DNA from: Centroberyx gerrardi
Lineage: Eukaryota; Chordata; Actinopteri; Beryciformes; Berycidae
Length of the DNA: 64,000 nucleotides
NCBI RefSeq assembly: GCF_048128805.1
Contig: NC_136005.1
Location: 2,677,530-2,741,529, forward strand
Reading direction: 5' to 3'
Shown: in pieces, positions 42,641 to 64,000 of the stretch
Layout of the letters: each line of letters starts with the position of its first letter
How positions within the stretch are numbered: the first letter of the stretch is position 1
Notes under the pieces: generated by a model
What the model was told of the DNA's origin: nothing
The model's input: only the letters and a program-made list of their open reading frames with translations
The model's database searches: none
Position numbers and translations under genes: made by a program

Positions 42641-43887
42641 ATCTCCACTTGACAGATACGTCTCCTTCAAGAAAATCAAGTCTTTTCCAAGACATCACCC
42701 ACTTTGTTTTTACTTTTAAATAGCCTTGCATGAGGAAAAACTCCACTGATCTGTGGGGTGCAGCATAAAAATCTGTAAAAAATATAGGTAAAATATTTTA
42801 AAAAGTCTGAAATTGTGAAGGTTTTAGAGGTTATGGGTAAAAGAGGAGGATTACTCTTCGCAGCGCAACTCTTTTTCACAGTTTGAGAGCAGTGTGGATG
42901 CACAGTGGGGGGACAGGAGCATGAGAATGAGTCGGGGGGGGGAAAAAAACTCCTATATAAATAAATAAGGGAAGGATGCCACTGTTGCTATACAGAGCGA
43001 GGGGCTTAGTGGTCTCCTGAAATCCGATTGGCCGGCCTGTTGCCATGTGCCCGGGAATCAGCAGAGATGCTGCTAACAAATCAAGGAAATGTTCTAATAT
43101 TAGACTGTATGTATCTAGGCAGCGGAGCCTCTGACCCCGCCGCTCCGCCAGCGTTACGTTCCACTTCACAGATCATGATAATGAAAGAAGTGGTGTGGAA
43201 GTAATTGGTTAAAAAAAATAAAAAATTTGTTACGGCACTGTAGACAAAACAGCAGACAACCCCCCCCCCCCCAGCCCGCAACCCCCTCCCCTTTCTGCCC
43301 CATGATATCCCAGCCAGTACAGTTACAGTAATGGACAGAGAAGAAGAACACAGATTCATCTTCTTTTTGAATTGCCTCTATTAAAACTATATTCTATAAT
43401 ATAGATCAATTAAGCCTATATGCCATTTAGTATTTTTCTAATTTTTACTGTTGGTTCGGAAATTCTGGACAATTGGAGAAAACATCCAGCTCTTCAAATC
43501 CACCTTTGTTTTTGTCATTTTAGTAAAAATGTCGCTGTTACTCATGAAAAACAAGCTACTTCCAACAAGCTCATACTGTCAAGCTACACTGTTGTAAACT
43601 AGATGCATGCATACATATTTAAAAAATAAAACAAATTGTGAGTTCTGAATAAAGAAAGAACCTGTTAATTTTTTGCTGGCTATTCCTCTAATTTATAGGC
43701 TAATTTGTTCTGTCTTTTATTATGACTCATATAAATTAGTTGTTATATATTTGATAAATAATATTTCATTCTACATATTATTTTAGATTGTTATTATTGT
43801 TATTGTAGTATTATCATTAATCTGCTTATTACTAAATCTTCTTATGAAGCCGTTTCAAACAAGGAATCTATAAAGGGCAAGTCAAAT

Positions 43888-43888
<1 letters not shown>

Positions 43889-43937
<49 letters not shown>

Positions 43938-44158
43938 CAGAAAAAGAAAGAGAAAGAGAGAGAGACAGAAAAAGAGAGACAGAAAGAGAGACAGAAAAAG
44001 AGACAGAAAGAGAGAGAGAGAAAAAGAGACAGACAGAAAAAAAGAGAGACCGAAAAAGAGAGACAGAAAAAGAGAGACAGGAAGAGAGAGAGACAGAGAG
44101 AGAGAGAGAAACAGAAAAAGAGAGAGAGAGAGGGAGAGACAGAAAGAGAGAGAGAGAC

Positions 44159-44194
<36 letters not shown>
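43889..44194. repeat. (GT)n followed by a polypurine (GA)n/(AGAA)n tract
   Basis: About 23 bp of GT repeat, then about 280 bp that is almost purely A/G (with occasional C) on the plus strand. All open frames across it (Arg/Glu-rich or Ser/Leu-rich) are artefacts of the repeat. Confidence 0.95.
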
Positions 44195-44726
44195 TTAATT
44201 GGAGACAAAGTGTAAAACCTGCAGCACAGTCTGTAGCAGATGGGAAGTTCATACTTTTGTTTTTTGAGTTTCAAATGCTTCTACCTTGTCAACGACACGG
44301 ATGCCATTTTGTTCCTTGGTTTACTAGCTATTGTATTGTATTAGCTATAATGTTAAGTTCACTAGAGCTTATTCTGTCAGGTAACATTCAATAAATTAAA
44401 GCAAATCAAATGGGATGTTAGTCTGACCGGCTTGTTTTTGCTAATCACATAGTTAGCCTAATGTTTGCTAATTAGCTTTAGCTCTGAAATAGCATTAGTA
44501 TCTTTCAGCAGCTAGCGGTTGCATAAAGATGTTGCTGATATTTATTTAATGTTTTGAACTTATATCAGAAAGATACTTTGGTCCAATCTCACAAAATGAT
44601 GCAGGTAGCAGCTGGGCGATACAGACATTTTCTCAACTTTCATTTTGGCGCTGCAGTTACAGGTTTAACGTTGGTGCAGGACGTCGTATCAACATCTACT
44701 CAGTGTTGAAATGTTTTCTGCATTAA

Positions 44727-45277
44727 AGCAATATTCCACTTAGTTTAACATGGGGGTTATTTGGCCGCCATGAAAACCAGAATATAAAATAATCATCAAG
44801 ATCAGATGCAGCTGGACGAGTTTGTAGCGTTCAGATTTTTACTTCCGATTCATTTTAATGAGGCCACGAAAACAGCCTGAAAACTGACATTTTAACACGT
44901 TTGTGAACTGATTCAACAACAGATCCTGCTGCTGTGATTTTCACCTGACGTTTGGTATGTTTTTTAGAACATAATTTAGCCAAATAGCATTTTTATTGAT
45001 AGGCGAGTACATAGCGGAGGGATGCTATCAGGTGAAATTATGCTCTAAAAAATATGACCAAACGTCAGTTGAAAATCACAGTAGTGGTATATCTACTGTT
45101 GAATCTGTTGGTTAAACATGTTCAGGTTTCAAATTAATTCAAATTAATTGGAAGTAAAAATCTGAACACTACAAACTCGTCCAGCTGCATCCGATCTTGA
45201 TGAGTAGTTCATATTCTGGTTTTCATGGCGGTCAAGTGCCAAATAACCCCCATGTTAAAACTAAGTGGAATATTGCT
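44727..45277. mobile_element. TTAA-flanked inverted-repeat transposon, non-autonomous
   Basis: TTAA at 44723-44726 and 45278-45281. Termini AGCAATATTCCACTTAGTTT and inverse, with long mirrored arms (cagctggacgagtttgtag and inverse). 551 bp, no transposase. Confidence 0.85.
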
Positions 45278-46211
45278 TTAACAACTGCTGTTACTACATT
45301 AACAACAACACAAATTTGAGAAAGAGTTGAGCAGTTTGTATAAAGTCTGACTGACAGACCTGCAGTATTTATTTACTTTTTTACATATGCAATAAACCCT
45401 GTTAAAACCATGTGTTTTAATTATCTTTATCAAAGCAATAAAATTACATTACTAAGTGAGTGTGCCTCAGCGCTAAGCTAGCACTGGATGTGATGCCAGA
45501 AAAAGGAGAAAACAACAAGCAGAAAGCATCAGCCGACAGAGCTTGCTGCATGATAAATGGACCTGTGAGTTCAAACTCAGGTTATGTGCGCTGCTGTAAT
45601 GGCCTCTGAGGATATCTGCTTCTTTTAGAAAGGCTGACGTGTCGCTACAGAAAGAGAGACGCTAATGTCCAAAAAGTAGACAATTATACAGCAGCGGAGA
45701 CGTCTACTGACCTAAATATGATCCAGGCTCTGACCAGAGACCAGACTCCCACAGACCTGGCTGGAGACTCAGATCCACAGGGGCTGAAGGCCATGAGGTT
45801 AGAGAAGGTCGCTCCGCTACAGCGGTGACCTCGCCAATATGGCCGCTCTGAATGCTTCTGTTACATCCAAGGAGGTTTTATATCATCATTACATCCCCGC
45901 TTATAGTTGTGGAAATGGATCGTGATATTAGCTCCATGTTATTCTGCTGTAGTAATCACAGATGAGACGCTTGACCATCACAGTTTCACAAGCTCTCCAT
46001 CCAAATTATATTATTTGCACTTTGTAATGACATTTTTAAATTAGTTTACATTCTAGCAAGCCAATGCCATCGCTAGAAAGATTTGTGGCTCAGAAAAATA
46101 TAATTCTGCACAGTCAGACTGTTGTTGATCTTTTATTTATTACATCATATCGTGGTTGTGTTGAATCCTGAACCCCATATTGCATATTGAATCGTATCGT
46201 GAGATAAACAG

Positions 46212-46775
46212 AACGTCTCATCCCTATTAGGCAGAGGTGTGACCAAGTCAACTTCGCTCGAGTCCCAAGTCAGTCTCAAGTCTTGAGGCAGAAGTCTAAA
46301 GTCAAGTCCGAGTCAAGACGATGTCATTAATGTCAATAAGTCTCAAGTCTAAATGTAGAACACCATGTTGAGTCCAGTATCAATTTAATATCTTAAAGGA
46401 AACTAAATATCTAGGACTTTTCAATGCAATATGGTTTTAATAGGATAAAAACTTGGTAAGAGCATCATGAGTTTGATTTCTATAATCAGTTTCAACTTCA
46501 ATAAATTCAATCATTCCATACAAATTCAGAAAACAGAATTTAAATTCAGTCGTCCACTGGAACAAATCTCATCACTTTCAATCTAAGTCATTTACACAAA
46601 CTCAAGATCTCAAGTCAAGACTTTAGAAACCTTTTCAAGTCATCAAAGTACAAGTCAGAGTCAAGTCCCAAGTCACCAGAACCCAAGTCAAGTCAAGTCT
46701 CAAGTCTTCTCTTCATGCATCAAGTCAAGTCTCAAGCAATTAAAACTGAGACTCGAGTCCCTCCTCTGCTATTAG
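46212..46775. mobile_element. 'Caagtcaagtc' inverted-repeat element
   Basis: The left end has gtgaccaagtcaact and ctcgagtcccaagtc. The right end has tgagactcgagtccctcctc and many aagtcaagtctcaagtc units. The aagtc pentamer dominates both arms. A familiar type of fish non-autonomous element; superfamily not assigned. Confidence 0.55.
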
Positions 46776-46787
46776 GTCGGCCTGTTC

Positions 46788-47010
46788 TGCCTTTTCAACA
46801 TGCTGTTTTGTGTCTTGTGCTTTGTGTTGTTTCCTTGTGTTTTATTTTGTTGCATAATTTGTTTTTTGATTCATTTTTGATTAGGTAGAACTAATCTACG
46901 TCTGTTTGGTGGTCATGTCTGTCCCTATGTGTCTCGTTCTCCTTAAGTCCTTGGAGACCGGCTTTGTGATGAAGAGCGATATAAATAAACTTGATCGACT
47001 TGACTTTACA
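46788..47010 (+). mobile_element. Retroelement 3'-tail fragment (family copy 2 of 3)
   Basis: Contains ttgtgtcttgtgctttgtg and ends ctttgtgatgaagagcgata then taaataaacttgatcg, colinear with 54760-54935 and, in part, with 1884-2045. Confidence 0.6.
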
Positions 47011-47427
47011 AAAATTGCCACTGCTGGGAAAAAAACAGGCGCCAAAAAAAATAGGCTGACTCTGCTTAAAGGTCAGAAACCGCAATGGCAGGCTGAGAGG
47101 TCTGAGAGGACAAACTGCTGTTCACTTTATTCACAGGAAATCCTATCCAGAAGACACTGAAGATGGAAACAGAGGCAAACTGTACCGGTCTTTGGTAAAA
47201 CAAATTAAATATACACCAAAATTATCCTTAAATATTGCTGAGAAAAATAGTGCTGGAGACCAAATTACCCAACAAGGTCTAAATGAAAGATAACAGGATT
47301 GAACGGCTCCATGATGTTGACCTGCTCACACACAGTTCACCTAATGTGAGTTAATGTTAGCAGTCAGCTTTTTTCATGTTGTTAATATTATATTTATCTT
47401 CAAACCAACTTGGTCGAATTTCTACTA

Positions 47428-47824
47428 CACTGAACAAAAATATAAACGCAACACTTTTGTTTTTGCTCCCATTTTTCATGAGTTGAAATAAAAGATTTAA
47501 GACTTCTTCTATGCACACAAAAGGCTTATTTCTCTCAAATTTTGTTCACAAATTTGTTTAAATCCGTGTTAGTGAGCACTTCTCCTTCGCCAAGATAATC
47601 CATCCACCTGACAGGTGTGGCATATCAAGATGCTGATTAAACAGCATGATTATTGCACAGGTGTGCCTTGGGCCGGTCACAATAAAACGCCGCTCTAAAA
47701 TGTGCAACAAAATGTGAGAGAAATAAGCCTTTTGTGTGCATAGAAAAAGTCTTAGATCTTTTATTTCAACTCATGAAAAATGGGAGCAAAAACAAAAGTG
47801 TTGCGTTTATATTTTTGTTCAGTA
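47428..47824. mobile_element. Tc1/mariner-type MITE with about 70-bp terminal inverted repeats
   Basis: The left end CACTGAACAAAAATATAAAC and its near-perfect inverse are flanked by TA dinucleotides. Arms match for about 70 bp (atgagttgaaataaaagat) and then again at cacacaaaaggcttatttct. No transposase. The TA target supports Tc1/mariner/ISRm11-like mobilisation. Confidence 0.8.
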
Positions 47825-48264
47825 TAATTATCAGGATTAACAGCCTGTTAGGGTTAGGGTTAGGGTTGCAATATGCTAACATTCATATCCTTAGTGTTTC
47901 TTTGACGATCAAACGATCATTGTTTATGCTAGCTGTGTCTGCTAGCTAACGCTACATTAGCTGGTTAAAATAAACTGCTACTGTTGTCAGCTACAACTTA
48001 CACAGTTCAACCTAACTGACTTGGAGATAAATATAATGCTAACAACATGAAGTAGCCAAAAGCTAACATTAGCTAACATATGAGTCAACATGGATGTTTC
48101 CTTCAATTCACTTGCTGTAGTCTCTTGGGTAATTTGTTTCCAGCTTTGCTTCCCTTTCTACGAATTAGAAGAAACATTTTTGTGAATTACAGTTGAGTTT
48201 TCTCTTGCGTTGGTTAAGGAGCAGAAAGGCTTGGAAGTCGCCGGCCTTACAGGAATAACTGCAT

Positions 48265-48500
48265 GGGACATTTCTGACACCCCTTACAAAAAATTCACAT
48301 GTGCAAACCCACATGTGAATAAGCACTTGCTTTTTGGACGTGTGTTGGTTTTCATATGTGAACATGATCCCATTTCCTATTGTCTCTGCATGTGAAAATA
48401 CGTTTTCAAATGTGAATTGTGTCGTATGTAATGGCAGGTGAAAATGTGAAGAAGTGGATAAAAAATACTTTTCAACTGTGAATTCATATTTTCACACATG
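48265..48500. mobile_element. 'CACATGTGAA' palindromic repeat family C, copy 1 of 2
   Basis: Built from cacatgtg palindromes (aaattcacatgtg, cccacatgtgaat, ggttttcatatgtgaacatg). A matching copy lies at 56010-56215. Confidence 0.65.
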
Positions 48501-48622
48501 CAGGAAAAACTGTCAAACTAACCCCATGAAATAAACTACAGCTGACGATCAATTAGTGGGAAACTGATCGTGATGCTTGAAAACAACACATGCATTTCCG
48601 TCACCTCTTACGTAAATACAAG

Positions 48623-48628
48623 TTTATT
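48623..48628 (-). terminator. kank3 polyadenylation signal AATAAA
   Basis: Minus-strand AATAAA about 425 bp downstream of the kank3 stop at 49051-49053. The first canonical signal after the stop. Confidence 0.65.
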
Positions 48629-49050
48629 TCGGACATGAAAATAGATACATGAATATACAATGCATAGACGGTTAGTGCAGACTTGAACTGTCGTGGTGTA
48701 GAGACTAACAAGGCGGTTAATCAGGGCAGGGAAGAGGAAAGACTAAGACTAAAATATATTACTGGAGTGCAAATAATAAATGTAAGGTCTCATTTCCTGT
48801 CTCCTAGAAAAATAGACGCTGTAGACCTCATTGAGAAATGTTAGGAACGCAAATTAGTCAGGTACATGATAACCGTTCAAGGCATTTATGGAAAAATAAT
48901 GTTCTTATATTAACAATACATATAAATGTAGGACATATGGCGAGATATAAATACATATATATTTAAGTAGACAATGTAAATTCCAGTGGAGCTTTTTCAA
49001 CGCTCAGATCCAGTTATATTTGTCTGTTTGTCTCCATGAGCGGACGGGAG

Positions 49051-63720
<14,670 letters not shown>

Positions 63721-63776
63721 CTTTCTGGACTGGGAGCTTTCAGCAGGCAACCTGACAGAGTCAACTCAACACCTGG

Positions 63777-64000
63777 CTAAAGAAAGAAAGAAAACATACA
63801 CAGAGACAAGAGTTAATTTGCAAAACACACATCAATTATCATTAAATATCTCTAAAATACAGAGGATCCAGCCTGCTGAAGTGTTACCATGTTGTCAACC
63901 GAAGACTTAAATTACCTACTCTCCTTCAAAAAGTATCCTAATTGGTTTGGATTTTGTGTTATCAATCAGTTTGTACAGGATCACATGCTCCAAATGGATT
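63777..64000. other. 5' flank / first intron of kank3
   Basis: Begins with a strong minus-strand acceptor (ctttctttctttag) at the start of the ATG-bearing exon. The rest is therefore intron or promoter-side DNA of kank3. No further exon seen before the window edge. Confidence 0.5.

Larger units (their letters stand above)
37997..48622. other. Gene-free region between pik3r2 and kank3
   Basis: About 10.6 kb with no supported coding exon. It includes a SINE-like block near 38010-38180 (tttatttacccaggg, ggttcggtgccttgctcaag), TTAA-flanked and Tc1-like elements, a polypurine array and a CpG-rich patch at 42.17-42.64 kb. The last of these may belong to the 5' side of pik3r2. Confidence 0.55.

Noticed and set aside
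43842..44394. Arg/Glu- and Ser/Leu-rich ORFs on both strands
   Set aside because: Pure repeat translation of the GT/GA array.

Overview
This is vertebrate, almost certainly teleost fish, nuclear DNA. The genes are split into short exons with GT/AG introns. The introns and intergenic DNA are full of (CA)n microsatellites, minisatellites, tRNA-derived SINE heads and short inverted-repeat DNA transposons of kinds common in fish. Four protein-coding genes can be rebuilt exon by exon with consistent intron phases. They are the 3' half of a cAMP phosphodiesterase 4 gene (pde4c-like, + strand, enters from the left edge to 6388), the thiol reductase ifi30/GILT (- strand, 13487-18380), the PI3K regulatory subunit pik3r2/p85-beta (- strand, 28825-37761) and kank3 (- strand, 49051-63720). 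No rRNA, functional tRNA, CRISPR array or intact transposase was found.

Layout: 1-6388 holds seven pde4 exons, with minisatellites a short way downstream of three donors. 6389-13486 is 3' flank and repeats. 13487-18380 is ifi30 (7 exons), whose intron 2 begins with a 28-copy minisatellite. 18393-28824 is gene-free repeat DNA. 28825-37761 is pik3r2 (11 exons), followed upstream by a CpG-rich promoter. 37997-48620 is gene-free apart from a second CpG-rich patch near 42.1-42.6 kb. 48623-63776 is kank3 (10 coding exons), and its 5' flank reaches the right edge.

The pde4-ifi30-pik3r2 group matches the human 19p13.11 neighbourhood (PIK3R2-IFI30-MPV17L2-RAB3A-PDE4C) and keeps the convergent ifi30/pde4 orientation. 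This is why the phosphodiesterase is called pde4c-like. MPV17L2 and RAB3A are absent between them, and kank3 is the neighbour on the other side. The genes share no pathway: cAMP hydrolysis, lysosomal disulfide reduction for antigen processing, PI3K signalling, and talin-linked cortical adhesion.

Three points stand out. (1) The ifi30 intron-2 minisatellite is a tandem expansion of the exon-2 end plus its 5' splice site, so it carries about 28 splice-donor copies, some closer to consensus than the real one. (2) The reconstructed pik3r2 is a phase-perfect 591-residue protein with no recognisable BH/RhoGAP domain, a degenerate SH3 and a 3' splice site inside a (CA)n repeat. (3) A SINE is split by a TTAA-flanked inverted-repeat transposon within pik3r2.
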